From: Pictodentalium vernedei
Lineage: Eukaryota; Mollusca; Scaphopoda; Dentaliida; Dentaliidae
DNA length: 64,000 nucleotides
Assembly (NCBI GenBank): GCA_031216915.1
Contig: CM062289.1
Span: forward strand, 25,377,533 to 25,441,532
Reading direction: 5' to 3'
In this document: positions 45,991 through 57,919 of the stretch, piece after piece
How positions within the stretch are numbered: the first letter of the stretch is position 1
How the letters are laid out: each line of letters starts with the position of its first letter
Made by a program: the position numbers and the translations under genes
Notes under the pieces: model-generated
Told to the model about the DNA's origin: nothing
What the model saw: only the letters and a program-made list of their open reading frames with translations
Database searches by the model: none

Positions 45991-46060
45991 TCGTCTCTTG
46001 AGTTCCAATGTGTTCTATGTGCCTACTGGCACATAGAACACATTGGAACTCAGGAGACGA
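45991..46060. repeat. 70-bp palindrome at LINE fragment edge
   Basis: Two 33-bp arms with about one mismatch around TACT. Each arm holds GAGTTCCAATGTGTTCTATG. It lies just before recognisable LINE sequence. Confidence 0.9.
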
Positions 46061-47490
46061 AATGTTATCTGTTAGCAGCAATACTGGGAAGGTATTCTGC
46101 AAGATTCTATATTCAAGGCTTGTGGAAACTGTCGAAGAAAAAGATTCCTGGGGGAAATCCAGAATGGGTTTCCGAAAGGGAGACGAGTCACTGACCACTT
46201 GTTTGCACTATCACAACTTATAGAATCAACGAAAGTCAATAAGAAAAAGATGTTTATAGCCTTTCTTGATGTGAAAAATGCACATGCTAGAGAATGGAGG
46301 GAAAGGATGTGGTAGGGACTGGGGGGGGGGGGGGGGCTTGGATTCGGAGGAAGTTTTGTTGGAATCATGGAAGCACTGTACACAGATGTGTAGAGGGTAC
46401 TTAACCTGGGAAACATCACAACGAAGAGAGTTTCAATGGGTCCCAAGCAGGGGTGCATCTTGTCACCGATTCTGTTTGCATTGTACATAAAAGATTCAGA
46501 AGATGAATTCGTTACAAGCGCAGAGGGAATAAAAGTCGGAGAGACAACAATCCCAGGGCTTTTCTTACCTACGACATGGTTTTATTAGCTGAGAGTGAAA
46601 AGGCACGAGAAAAACTGTACGGGAATGATTGGCGTCTTGAACTTAACGAAAACAAAAGCAAGATTATACCCGTGGGCCGTAAGGTAGATAAACCGCGAAG
46701 GTGGAGGGTAGGTAAATCTTCTACTGGTGAAGATGAAAGCAAGGCTATAACAGTGGGAGAAACGGGCGAATTTGAATACTTGGAGATGAATCTATGTGTT
46801 ACAGGTGAGGCGTGTACACAAAGTATACAGATAAACTAAGACAAAGGGGGAAAGAATACTCAATTATTTAACCCTTTACCTAACCTGAAAAGCAGACGAC
46901 ACTTGCAAAATAATTCTTGAATGACTAATTTTTTTCATTTTTTGTCTCAAAAACATAGGTTATGACCCCTCGTTGGAACGAGCTCGACGAGCTCGTTCCA
47001 ACGAGGGGTCATAACCTATGTTTTTGAAACAAAAAATGAACAAAATAATGAAAATAAATTGGCGATTTTTGAGAATAGCGCTGGCCGGTTTTGACGGTAC
47101 GTTAGGTAAAGGGTTAAAACTTTTGAGAAGGAATAGCTTTATCAAGGTGTTCGTTGGAAAAACTATTTGGGAGAGGGTGGGATTATCAAGTATAACACAT
47201 GGAACAGATGTTATCCCTCTACACCAAATGGTAGTGAGGAGACTTGGAGATTCAACAAAATGATGTGGGTCGATGGATAACCAGATTAAGTAATGCAGCT
47301 GCACTGGAAGCCGACAGAGGGGCACTCGGGCAGATGCCGGTTAACAATAGAATAGATATTGGAAAATTATGCTATCTAAATTACCTGGTAAACCTCCCAA
47401 AAAGCAGAATGAATGTCGGAAGATTAGCAGGGAGGATGCGGGATACCCTGGTTGGGTACTGGATTAATATAGACCCCCTCGTTATATATT
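46061..47490 (+). mobile_element. Degenerate LINE polymerase fragment, hit by a MITE and a SINE
   Basis: Pieces of a reverse transcriptase appear in order but in shifting frames: KVFCKILYSRLVETVEEKD, MFIAFLDVKNAHA, KQGCILSPILFALYI, a broken active-site region near 46575, then NENKSKIIPVGRKVDKPRRW, and a tail resuming after 47117 (LLRRNSFIKVFVGKT, RWITRLSNAAALEADRGALG). A G run at 46321-46337 lies within the coding part. MITE B copy 4 splits it at 46868 and a SINE at 47485. The clade is unclear. Confidence 0.75.
46868..47117 (+). mobile_element. MITE family B, copy 4, inside LINE
   Basis: TTAACCCTTTACCTAACCTG to GGTAAAGGGTTAA. Removing the element with one TTAA restores an uninterrupted reading RILNYLKLLRRN in the host LINE, direct evidence for a four-base TTAA duplication. 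The core palindrome is perfect over about 40 bp per arm. Confidence 0.95.
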
Positions 47491-47893
47491 TATTTATTTA
47501 TTATTTATTGGTGTTTAAGGTCACATACTTATGCACAATGGCTAATCATGACCGTGACAGTTTTACGGGTGGAGGAAGCCGCAGTGCCCGGAGAGAACCA
47601 CCGAGCAACGACGAGTAGCTGCCAGCTCCCCAACATCGTAACTCCGCACTGCAGCACAGGCAGGGTTAGATTGGTTGAAGACATGCGCACCATCGACGTG
47701 CAGTACGCCTTAGTGCACGGCGCCATCGTGCCCCCATGTGGGCAACCGGGGTTAAATGCCTTACCCAAGGACGCAACGCGGGAGTCCGATTCGATCGCTC
47801 AGACGGTCACCCATCCGAGGATTAACCGGGCTCGATGTTGCTTAACTTTGGTGATCTGACGAGAACCGGTTACCGCGATGCCACCGCGCTCCT
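47485..47893 (-). mobile_element. SINE with 5S rRNA-derived head, full length
   Basis: On minus: GCGCGGTGGCATCGCGGTAA, then the 5S-like GATCACCAAAGTTAAGCAAC and GGATGGGTGACCGTCTGAG, then the shared body and tail. CCCTCGTTA flanks it (47476-47484 and 47894-47902). It sits in the LINE fragment above. Confidence 0.88.
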
Positions 47894-47983
47894 CCCTCGT
47901 TAGATGGCCGTGACAAATCAGCGGAGAGCCGAATATTTATTATTATTAAATGAAACATGAACAAAATCTTTGCGTCACCTCTT

Positions 47984-48215
47984 TTAACCATTGAACCCCA
48001 CCGGCCGCTTTTACGGCCAGGAACAATAATACATTATCATTTCAATAAGTAAGACGGCTGCTAAGTGAATGTATGGGGTAGACCAATCAATAGACCAGCC
48101 CAAGGGTTGCACGTTGAAAATAATAATGGGTCTACCCCCAAATAATAGATATGAATTCTTCCAATTGCAACAATTGAACTGACATGGAAGATACCACCAG
48201 AGTTCAAACGGTGAA
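47984..48215 (+). mobile_element. MITE family A, copy 3 (older)
   Basis: TTAACCATTGAACCCC at the left and GTTCAAACGGTGAA at the right, with internal GGCCGCTTTTACGGCC and GTAGACCAATCAATAGACC. The core palindrome is disrupted compared with copy 2. Confidence 0.75.
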
Positions 48216-48376
48216 ATACGGGTTTAATTTTGGCTATTTTGATTTTTGTGGGTACTACTCCACAAGATAGCGATTGATTGATAAAGCGTGTTAAGGGATG
48301 CGGGGGTAGCAATTTCATAACCAATTTGTTGACAGGTTTTGGAAATCTTTACTAAATTTGGACGTTAGGCTGTTTA

Positions 48377-48694
48377 TACAGTTAAAACTAGAAGTCAAGT
48401 CATGAACCGTGTGCTTTTCTAGGCTTAATTGCACGTAGCAATTGCGCGCATTTGCCATATCGAATGGCATCCAAAGCACTGCAGGTTCTCCTCGATACTC
48501 ACAGAAAACACAGGCAATGTTTCTGTCAATGGACATCCGGGTTACACGAAGGTCCATTGGCTGAAACATTGCTTGTGCACAGACCATATGTACAGAATTT
48601 GATAGCCTTACCATGGTCATAACGCGTAGATTAACGCGCTGATAGACGTGCTATTTGTGCGCATGTCATGACATGACTTCTAGTTTTAAGCGTA
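48377..48694 (-). mobile_element. MITE family D, copy 2
   Basis: TA, then CAGTTAAAACTAGAAGTCAA, to TGACTTCTAGTTTTAAGCG, then TA. The core AATGTTTCTGTCAATGGACA pairs with its inverse. Confidence 0.85.
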
Positions 48695-49047
48695 CATGTA
48701 CATATGATTATTTCTTGTGAGCTGGTTGGCGGAATAAAGACGATACATTATGGCCCTGTTCCATGTATTGGGAAAATGGGTAGGGGATTGTGGTAGTTTC
48801 TTATCTCTTTCCCTACATTGGCGAAGAATGGGTTTAGTTCAATAGCAATTTCCAATGAGGGGTCACGAGATATGGTTTGGTTGAATTTTTTTTTTTAAAT
48901 ACATTCAAATCATTCAAATTAAAACTAAATCCAAAGACCAAGCGCGCCACAGGAGAGAGATAATAAGAGGGGGAATGACGGAGTTGATGCACTGTATTAA
49001 CGTGGCGCCGATAATTGGTAAAAACATCTCAGACCAAAAGATATTCT
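48695..49047. other. Non-coding stretch, nothing recognised
   Basis: No gene or repeat identified. Confidence 0.4.
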
Positions 49048-49629
49048 TTAACCCCTCACACTGTGATGTCGAAATATCACAATTTAAACCTTCATTTTTT
49101 TCCATACAAGGAATTTAATCAAACCAATCGTGTTTGACAATTCTCTCATTGAGATCTGTCAAACATAATTTATTTATTTATTTATTTATTTTTTGGTGTT
49201 TAAGGTCACATATTTCTGCACAATGGCTAATCATGACCGCGACAGTTTTACGGGTGGAGCAAGCCGGAGTACCCGCAGAGAACCACTGAGCAACGGCGAG
49301 CAACTGTCAGCTCACCAACATACTAACTCCACACAAGCAGGGTTAGCATTGGTTGAAGACAGGTGCACCATCGACGTGCAGTACGCCTTAATACACAGCG
49401 TCACCGTGCCCCCATGTAGGCAATGGGGGTGAAGTGTCTTGCCCAAGGACACAACGCGGTTGCCGCAGGTGGGATTCGAATCGAGGACCTCTCGGCTTGC
49501 AGCCTGCACCTCTACCTGCTGAGCCACCGCGCCCCCGTCAAACATAATGGTATTTGTTAAATCCCTTGTTGCACTGTGGCAGAAAAGCACCTTAAAATTT
49601 TGTTATTGTGACTGTATTGTGATGGTTAA
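49048..49629. mobile_element. MITE family H, copy 2, split by a SINE
   Basis: TTAACCCCTCACACTGTGAT at the left and GATGGTTAA at 49626-49629. The GTGTTTGACAATTCTCTCAT core matches copy 1. The SINE at 49169-49536 sits in the right arm. Confidence 0.6.
49169..49536 (-). mobile_element. SINE with tRNA-derived head (type 2)
   Basis: On minus: GCGCGGTGGCTCAGCAGGTA (A box), GATTCGAATCCCACCTGCGG (B box), shared body, (AAATA)n tail. The target repeat GTCAAACATAAT stands at 49158 and 49537. Confidence 0.9.
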
Positions 49630-50129
49630 TTCTCCGTCTGTCAATAGTTCTTTCTTTCGTGCGCTTTGATTTGCTTGTGGTGTGAAATGTACGATTTAGG
49701 GAGTGGGGAGTGGGGAGTGGGGGCGAAACAGTTTCTTAACCTTTCTAAACTCATTATCGTTTAATGAAGTTGTGGGGAGAATGGTCAAAATTTGTGGTGA
49801 CAAAACGGTGTTAAATTAAACAATCAAAAAACACCTGTCTTCTAATTTTTCTTTTTGTCTCTACAACATAAAAAATGGAATTTGTGGAGATTATATTCCA
49901 AAAAGTGCGAAATGCTGAGGCTGAAAATGAGGTTGATCTATTGGACTACAAAAGAAGCGTTTTTAATGGAAAATGAAAAAGATACTATAAACTCTGAAGT
50001 GGCGTAAAACCGCCAAAATTATGTTAAATCGAAAGACAAAATAAAAGCGTCTCTTCTGAGATTGTGAGCTACAAGGAATTAAATTTCATGAAAATAGGGG
50101 AAACATACCGCTTTGGACAATCACCTTAT
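49630..50129. other. Non-coding stretch
   Basis: GAGTGGGGAGTGGGGAGTGG near 49698 is a short G-rich repeat. Sequence near 49900-49940 (AAATGCTGAGGCTGAAAATG) resembles segments near 50890 and 61340, a dispersed family of unknown type. Confidence 0.4.
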
Positions 50130-50873
50130 TTTATTTAATGCTCAGGCATCAATTCACGCTGAAAAATTAAGTCATATTCCCCTGTCGGTCGGCAAAACGA
50201 AATATCAAAATGATATTTAGAAATCGATATTTCATCGTAGGTTCGGATGACGAATCACATGTACTTTAAACGAGTCAGCACATCAGTAATGAATTCCAGA
50301 GTCCCAAATACAAACGAATTCGAATAATTGATAGTGACAGTGACTAAATCAATTCATTAAATCAGCGGTTTCAAAGTTTGACTTTCTCATTCACCTTCCA
50401 GCGAAAAGCCGAAATCACTTTCAAATTTCTTCAGTTCAACTTCACACGTCTTCAGTGCATTGAGTTAAAAAAAAATAAAATGACGTGTCTTGTTATTGAA
50501 AATAAGAAAGTGGTGTTTTTTGTTATTGTTCTATTTCTTCGAAACACATTGCGATTATTTCAATTCGCCAGCCTTGGTAAATCGTAAAGTTAGGGGAGAA
50601 ATAAGACGGGACTACTTTTTGTGCGGATATTCACACATTCCAATGGTTGGAGTTTGGTTGTTGTAATTTTTGTATGGACGCCGGTTCGGCACATAAATTT
50701 TGCGCCTTAATGGCAAATAAAGGCCACAAATTGGAGAGTTTGTAGTCGTAGAGCATTAAATAAAAAGAAAATTCACGAAAATTTGCGTCGCTCGTGAAGA
50801 TCCTCATATTTCTTTGTAGCCACTCACGAGATATTTTCGGTATTCATCAAATTTTCGTGAATATCCTCTATAT
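50130..50873. mobile_element. Element F, copy 2, one palindrome arm deleted
   Basis: 744 bp matching copy 1 except for about three substitutions and loss of 62 bp: after CACGAAAATTTG it jumps to CGTCGCTCGTGAAG. Most of the left arm of the terminal palindrome is gone; the right arm is intact. Confidence 0.9.
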
Positions 50874-51751
50874 ATTCCCAAAAATTATGAAATGCTGATT
50901 CTCAAAGATGAGGTTCATTATACAAGGTTAAGAAAAAAACGTAAAATCAGTATCACTCGCATCGGGGCCTGAATTTGAAAAAAAACATGGAATTCTCCAA
51001 TTTTAAATGGTCAGGAATGGGTTTGCAAAGTTTTATAACTGGATCGCTAATGAATACAGGGCAGCTGTGCCCAATAAAGTATCTTTTTCAATGTAGAATG
51101 TAAAAAGTGATCAAAAAAGTCAAGATATTGATAAATTGAAAAAAACATGTGTCTTCTAATTGTTAATGCTCTGCAATGTGAAAATAAGACACACTTTCAT
51201 TTTTTACGTTGATCCCCCACCCTTCCCCACTCATGGCGTTACTACAAAGGGTTAGGGATTTCCTAGAACAGAAAAACATATTTTTAGATATTGTCTGTCC
51301 TGGGGAATATACTCTCAGTATTAGAGGAGAAAGTCCGAGTAACTCTCCATTCATTAAAAATAATGGAGCTGAGACCCTGAAGGGGTCGAGGGCCATTGTT
51401 TTTTAAGGAATGGAGAGTTATGAGGATTTTCACCTACTTAAAATACACCTAAACATCACACCAGTTAATTTTAACAGCATGCCTTGAACAGATACAGGTT
51501 AGTTTAGGAATGGACAGTTATTGTTACTTGTTATGAACGCAACTCAAAAGTCAAAAATAATCAGGGTAACAATTAAGAGCTGATCATTAATTATTGTGTG
51601 AGACTAAATTTGTCTATTCTCCAAAATGTCTTCCAAGTAAAATGGGGAGAGTTTATTTCGGACTCAGAATACATTTTCTACTAACGCTCTGTCAGATTAT
51701 GACACTGATAATGCCATTGGTGACATACTAATATAACAATAACACGAGTTT
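50874..51751. other. Non-coding stretch with a weak hairpin
   Basis: GTAACTCTCCATTCATTAAA near 51339 pairs imperfectly with TTAAGGAATGGAGAGTTA near 51404-51421. No gene seen. Confidence 0.45.
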
Positions 51752-51896
51752 GGAGGGCGTTACGGTTTATTAACGGCCCGAGAGAAATGAATAACAGCCC
51801 GAGGGTTTCTTACCGGCACGAGACGAAGTCGAGGAACGTTAATAAGCCAGAGGGCTGTTATTCATTGCTCGAGGGCCGTTAATAAACCGGGACGCC
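51752..51896. repeat. 145-bp imperfect palindrome
   Basis: GGCGTTACGGTTTATTAACG followed by GCCCGAG, and AATGAATAACAGCCC, face their inverses. AATAACAC flanks the left side. Possibly a MITE, with a relative near 24590. Confidence 0.75.
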
Positions 51897-52569
51897 TGAC
51901 AAAACATGTTATTTCTATTATTACCATGACGACGGACTGTTAATGAATTTTGTTTTCATTAACGGCCCGTCGCCCGCTTGCGGTTGCATGACACCGGAGT
52001 TTTAGAGCCCTACTAAACTCTGTTAATAGACTAGAGAACGCCCGCTAAACTGGTAACAATGCATGATAACACGGAAAACAAAAATCAATCCCCTCAGTCC
52101 GTCTACATCCACACTGATATGTTTTCGGAGATAAGCGATATTGATTTGATAGCATCGTGTGAACAAGCTGAGGCAAAGATTTGAAATTCCCAAAAGTGAT
52201 GAAGAAATTACCAACTTGCAGTCTAGAAGGTATGTTTTTATAGTACAAAAGGTGAGGAAGTTTGTCACTTGCTCACAGATGGTCAGTGTTTTCTCTCGGG
52301 ATATTCCATCTATCTTCCATCACCTACAGTGACCATCTCCATATGAGAGAGAAATAATCTTGACTGGGTGTGTAAAGGGTGGGGGGGGGGGGGGGGGCGG
52401 GGGTGGGGGGGGGGCGGGGGGTTTGTAAGAACTATTCAAATTTAAAATTTAAAAGGAATCAGTGTTTTGACCGATATCACATTAATTATCAGATTATTAA
52501 CATTTAGAATTAATAATATAAAGTCTGTCTTTTTGTCAGTTTGTTTTAAAAAATTAAGGGTGTACGTTC
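51897..52569. other. Non-coding stretch with G-rich tract
   Basis: 52380-52420 is almost pure G with scattered C and T, a strong quadruplex candidate. Otherwise nothing recognised. Confidence 0.6.
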
Positions 52570-52824
52570 AGTACGTGGAGAGTGGATTGTATCTAAATCA
52601 CCCGCGGAGTGGAGATATCACCCAAGCTATAACTTTCAAATTTTGTACTTATCGACAAAAAACACAAGCAATGTTTCAGCCAATGGTCCTCCGGGTTTAA
52701 CCCGGAGGTCCATTGGCTGAAACTTTGCCTGTGCTTGTTATGCTTTGCAACAAATTTGCAATTATTGCTTGGGTGGAATCTCCACTCTGCGGGTGATTTA
52801 GTGATAATACACTCTCCACGTACT
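52570..52824. mobile_element. MITE family E, shares core with family D
   Basis: Inverted termini AGTACGTGGAGAGTGGATTG and CACTCTCCACGTACT, with AAATCACCCGC / GCGGGTGATTT inside. The core (CAAGCAATGTTTCAGCCAAT and inverse) is the family D hairpin, though the termini are unrelated to D. Confidence 0.75.
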
Positions 52825-52940
52825 ATATGTCTCGCAACTCTTTAAAATTTTTATTTAACATCTAAAGGATTTCTTTTCCAAACTATATTTCAGTTACAAA
52901 ATAGGCTGAATTGTATGTTTTTAATATTTTTCTGATTTTT

Positions 52941-54419
52941 GGACAGCCCAATCAACAAACTTCAGTGGGCAGTTAAGACATTTAAAGCATGGCAGTCCAA
53001 TAAGAACAAGATAGCCGATAGCATGAACATAAGTCCCATTTTGCTGGAAATTAGAACATATGACACGCGACGAGCTTAATTACTCTATTTCCCGCTTTAT
53101 TTCCGAAGTGAAATAAGTAGATGGATCAGACTGTCCCGCTGAGACAATATTATTTATTTATTGATGTTTAAGGTCACATACTTATGCACAATGGCTAATC
53201 GTGACCGTGACAGTTTTACGGGTGGAGGAAGCCGGAGTACCCGGAGAGAACCACCGAGCAACGACGAGCAGCTGTCAGCTCTCCAACATCGCAACTCTGA
53301 ACTTTGCACCGCAGCACAGGCAGGGTTAGATTGGTTGAAGACATGCGCACCATCGACGTGCAGTACGCCTCAGTACACAGCGTCATCGTGCCCCCATGTA
53401 GGCAATCGGGGTGAAGTGTCTTGCCCAAGGACACAACGCGGTTACCGCAGGTGGGATTCGAACCGAGGACCTCTCGGCTTGCAGCCTGCACCTCTACCAA
53501 CTGAGCCACCGCGCCCCCTCTGCTGAGACAATATATATTTTTGTTATTTCCCTTCAGCTGTATTTGGAAACACGTGATAAAAAATATAAATTCTTAAGTG
53601 AAGACTCATTTACTCAGATAAAGACCACTTTTGACAATTTTATGAAAATGAAGTCAAAAGAGCACATTGGAGGACCCCTTAAAAAAAGCTGAACCTATAA
53701 CAGAACAAGAGGAGGGTGTTTTGTGGTCAAAGAGTGTACTTGGCTCAGACACGCCTGATCAGTTAGTCAACACAATACTGTTTGTTATTGGCTTAAATTT
53801 TGCTTCACGTGGTGGTCAAGAACACAGTGATTCACATCGAGTGGAGTCGTCCCAATTTAGTATTGGTCGGGATAAGCATGGACGTTTTTTTGCAGTACAC
53901 AGAGCATGTTTTTAAAACTAATCAAGGGGTTTAAAGCACCGACGAGTGGAAGCTAAAAGTGTTATTGCGTCCGAAAACGAACAGATTCCGGAACGCAGTA
54001 ATGTTAATTTATATGAGAAATATCTCTCTTATTGTCCTCCTATCACGAAATCAAATACGTTTTACTTGAGGCCACTTCAAAAACCTAAAAGTAACGTTTG
54101 GTATTCCGAACAGTCTATTGGGCGTCATGCACTTGCTGGTGTTGTGTCCTCTCTGGGTACAAAAGCTAGATTATCAGGTTATAGGACAAATCATTCTCTG
54201 AGAGCATCAGCTGCAACACGGCTTTATCACGCGGGTGTCGATGAACAATTTATATCGGAAGTTGCTGGACATAGGTCATCAGCTATTAGAAGCTACAAAA
54301 GAACCACTACAGCACAACAACCGATCTATTAGTGCTATTTTACAAGGAGTTAATGCTGGAGGTGACCGAAAATCGAAAGTAGAAAAAGTAACTGATGATG
54401 ATAAACAGATTACAGTTAC
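52941..54419 (+). pseudogene. Crypton-type tyrosine recombinase relic (DUF3504-like)
   Basis: Pieces in order: INKLQWAVKTFKAWQSNKNK near 52951; DELNYSISRFISEVK near 53060; CPAETI, interrupted by a SINE and resuming as YIFVISLQLYLETRDKKYKF near 53535; GLNFASRGGQEH with the first catalytic Arg near 53808; then GYRTNHSLRAS (His 54192, Arg 54201), EVAGHRSSAIRSYKRT (His 54270, Tyr 54294). This is the R...HxxR...H...Y set of tyrosine recombinases, in the form seen in Cryptons and Crypton-derived genes such as QRICH1/ZMYM. Frame shifts and a stop show it is dead. A giant element cuts its 3' end at 54420. Confidence 0.85.
53151..53521 (-). mobile_element. SINE with tRNA-derived head (type 2), inside Crypton
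   Basis: Same head and body as 49169. GCTGAGACAATAT flanks it (53138-53150 and 53522-53534). Collapsing it rejoins the recombinase reading between CPAETI and YIFVISLQ. Confidence 0.92.
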
Positions 54420-55899
54420 TAGTCGGGCAGCTAGGGCCCCTATGGGACCCACTCCCCCACCCCCAGGACCGAACGAGACCGGTATTTTCAGGTACCGCGA
54501 CATCTCGAGAGTAGATTTTCAGATGTCGCCATAAGAGTGGGTCAATTTCGCGATTTTACACCTTCACTATTTTTTTTCGATTACGGAAAAAAATAGTGAT
54601 GGTGTAAATTAACTCATTCGTATTTCAGATATCATTTCCTTTATAACAATATCAATCAAGTAAGTGAAAATCCAAGATGGCCACCAAAATATACCTCAAA
54701 ATAGACGGAAATCGATTTTTTCAACACTTTTTTCGTAAAGAACTTATACAATCATGATACAAAATTAGAAACCTGTAAGCTATTAGATGTTAAATTGATC
54801 GCAAATCTGATAATACCCAGCGTGAACGTGCACCGCCGAAAGCCGATGTGGAAAACAAGATGACCGCCAGTGCGACCACCCGTTTTCATTTAACCCGCTT
54901 TTGTAATGGACAAGTTTACACTATCTCAAGTTGTACAAATGTTTGATACAGGGCACAGGAATCAACTGTATAGTATTTTGGACACTTTTGCTGCGTATGA
55001 TAAAATCAATTTAGTCAGTGAGTACCCAAGATGGCCGCCAGAAAAAAAAACCTCGTGGAAGAGAATCAGTAGTAGATCATGTACACGACCGGATGGATCT
55101 AGTGGTGGACCTAGGACGTGACGTCATGTCACGCAACCCAGTTACGTCATACTTGATTGTTCTAGTAGCCCGCGTGAATAGCCATCTTGTGACGTCATCC
55201 CCATACTGATACGTGATCTTAGAACATATTCGCAGCACGTTGTTAGGGTGACACGTGTTTCCGTCGTCCATTTTGTATACTTGAGGGCGCTATCTTGGTT
55301 TCTATGGCAATATGTGGTTGGTATGTGACCAAAAACTTTCAGTATGTCCTGAGGGTGTGTTCGATTGAATAGGAGTAAATCTAATTACCACAAACAACCC
55401 GACAATCCCTCCAAACCACCAAAAACTACCGAAACGGATTTTATTTTGTTTAGATTCCCCCATTTTCGGATTATAATAGTAGCACGCTGTGCTATAGGAC
55501 CGTGAGGTATCCTGAGGGTAAGTTCGATCGAACTGGAGTAGTTCGCTGGTTCAGATACTTCCTATTTACCTATTTCGGATTCCTTTGGAATCCTCGGTTT
55601 CTATCTGTTTTGTCTGTAACTACCCTATTCTGACTATATTAGCTGCCTATCTGGTCTCAGCTGTCTCTGTCCCAGCCTCTGGCCTCAACCAAGTCTTATA
55701 ATCACCAGTCAGATTGCATCATTTCCCGTAATTTGTGGATATCCATACAGAGTTATCTCCCCGGTGTATAAGGAAGTCCTATATGATTCCCAAGGCCAAA
55801 CGGCAATCGAGCAGGAATAGATATTGCTCGAATGGCTCGAATCTTATCCGGCGAATAACCTATTGAGTAGTGACTGGAGCAGGCATGGCTCGAATCTAA

Positions 55900-57300
55900 T
55901 CGAACAAATAAGTTCCTTGTATGTAGACCCCCCCCCCATAATACCCCATAGCCTTTATAGATCCTGGACTGCTACTGCTGATTTGCTGATTTCTCCAATA
56001 TTGTCATCGTCTGTCCTATGATTAGCTTCTTTTGTAGTCACACAACCCTATAGTCCTCTTCCAGCCTTGTGTCATTACTACTGACATGTAGCACTACTGC
56101 AGGCTTGCTAACTGTCTCAAATTGTTCGAACGACTAGAATACCATCGAGCAAATAAGCCATCGAGTAATTGTTCGAACGAGTGACTCCTCTTAAGACTCT
56201 AATCGTCATCTGGGTATTGGAGGATACTCATGACATAATGATGTAGTACTGTGGGATACCTTTTGAGGATACCTTTTAGAGGATACTTATCGGAGAATAT
56301 CTATCTGAAGACATTTATGGTTCTTAGTGTCTGTTCGGTTCCTTGCATCTAGACCTCCCCGTGGCCTTCATAGCTCCAAGACCGCTACTGCTGACTGCTC
56401 CAATATCTCCACCGTCTGTCCTATGATTAGCTTCTACTGTAGTCACCCACTCTTATCTTTCAGCCTTGTATCATTACTACTGACTTGTAGCACCACTGCA
56501 CGCTTGCTAACTATCTCAAATTGCTCGAACGACCAGAATTCCATCGAGCAAATAAGCCATCGAGTAATTGCTTGAACCAGTGACTCCTCTCACGACTCTT
56601 CTATCTATCCTCATCTCGGTAATGGCGGATACTTATGACATGGTGATGTACTATTTGAGGGTACCATTCGGGGATACTTTGTGAGGCTAGCTTTTAGAGG
56701 ATACTTATCGGAAGATATCTATCCTAAGACAGCTATTGTTCCTAGTGTCTGTTCGGTTCGATGTATCTAGAACCCCCCTCCCCCCCCCAATCCCCCATGG
56801 CCTTCATAGCTCCTAGACCACTACTGCTGACTTATCCAATATTGCAATCGTCTGTCCAATGATCAGCTTCTACTGTAGTCATTCAATCCTATAGTCTTCT
56901 TCCAGCCTTGTTTTATTACTACTCACTTGTGACACTACTGCAGGCTTGTTAACTATGTCAGATTACTCGAACGACTAGAATACCATCGTGCAAATAAGCC
57001 ATTGAGTAATTGCTCGAACGAGTGACTCATCTTACGGCTCTTATCCTCATCTCTGTATTGGAGGATACTTATGACATGGTGATGTACTATTTGAGGATAC
57101 CTTTGGAGGATACCATTTGAGGATACCTGAAGATAGTTATAGTTCCTGGTACTTCATCGGCTTTGATTTGTATAGCCCTTAGATCACGACTGTTGACGTA
57201 CCCATATTCACAATCACCTGTCCTATCATTAGCTTCTACAGCAGTTCCCCAAATACTGTAGTCTTCTACCACGGAATCCCACTTTACGGAATCGGCTTGG
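55900..57300 (+). repeat. Left-arm repeats of giant element 2, ~425-bp unit
   Basis: GGATACTTATGACATGGTGA and variants recur near 56222, 56627 and 57062, with TGTCCTATGATTAGCTTCT and TCGAACGACTAGAAT blocks at similar spacing; three to four units. Confidence 0.8.
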
Positions 57301-57919
57301 AATCCCACTTACGGAATTCCTTCCATGGCCTGTCTGTATCTGAAACTTGTATACAAGGGATTTGAACTCTGTATAAAATGGTACATGTGGGGGGATGAAG
57401 CAATCTTATTGAACCTGTTACAGGCTTGACCGAGCGTAGAGTCTAGACATAGATAGTCAGCATGCCTGTAGTAGTGCTACAAGTCAAAAGTATTGGTTCA
57501 AGTTGCAAGGGTGGTAGAAGACTGTAGTATTGGGTGACTGCTGTAGAAGCTGATGATAGGACAGATGATAGTGAATATGGGTAAGCCAACAGTAGTAGCC
57601 TTAGAGCTACAAAAACCATAAGCCGACCAGGTACCAGGAACTACGTCACAATGTCATAAGTATCCCCCAATACAGAGATGTGGATAAGAGTCGTAAAAGG
57701 AGTCACTCGTTCGAGCAATTACTCGATAGCTTATTTGCTTGATGGTATTCTAGTCGTTCGAGCAATTTGGGATAGTTAGCAAACCTGCAGTAGTACTACG
57801 TGTCATTAGTAACGGTAAAAGGCTGGATAAGGACTATGAGACTGAGTGACTACAATAGAAGCCAATCATAGGACAGACGATGGCGATATTGGACTAGTCA
57901 GAAGTAGCGACCTTGGAGC

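Noticed and set aside
44513-47893. 5S rRNA genes
   Set aside because: Only the 5S-like part is present, followed by SINE body, TAAA tail and target duplications.
51209-51406. A 65-codon plus frame
   Set aside because: It overlaps an imperfect hairpin and shows no domain or splice context.
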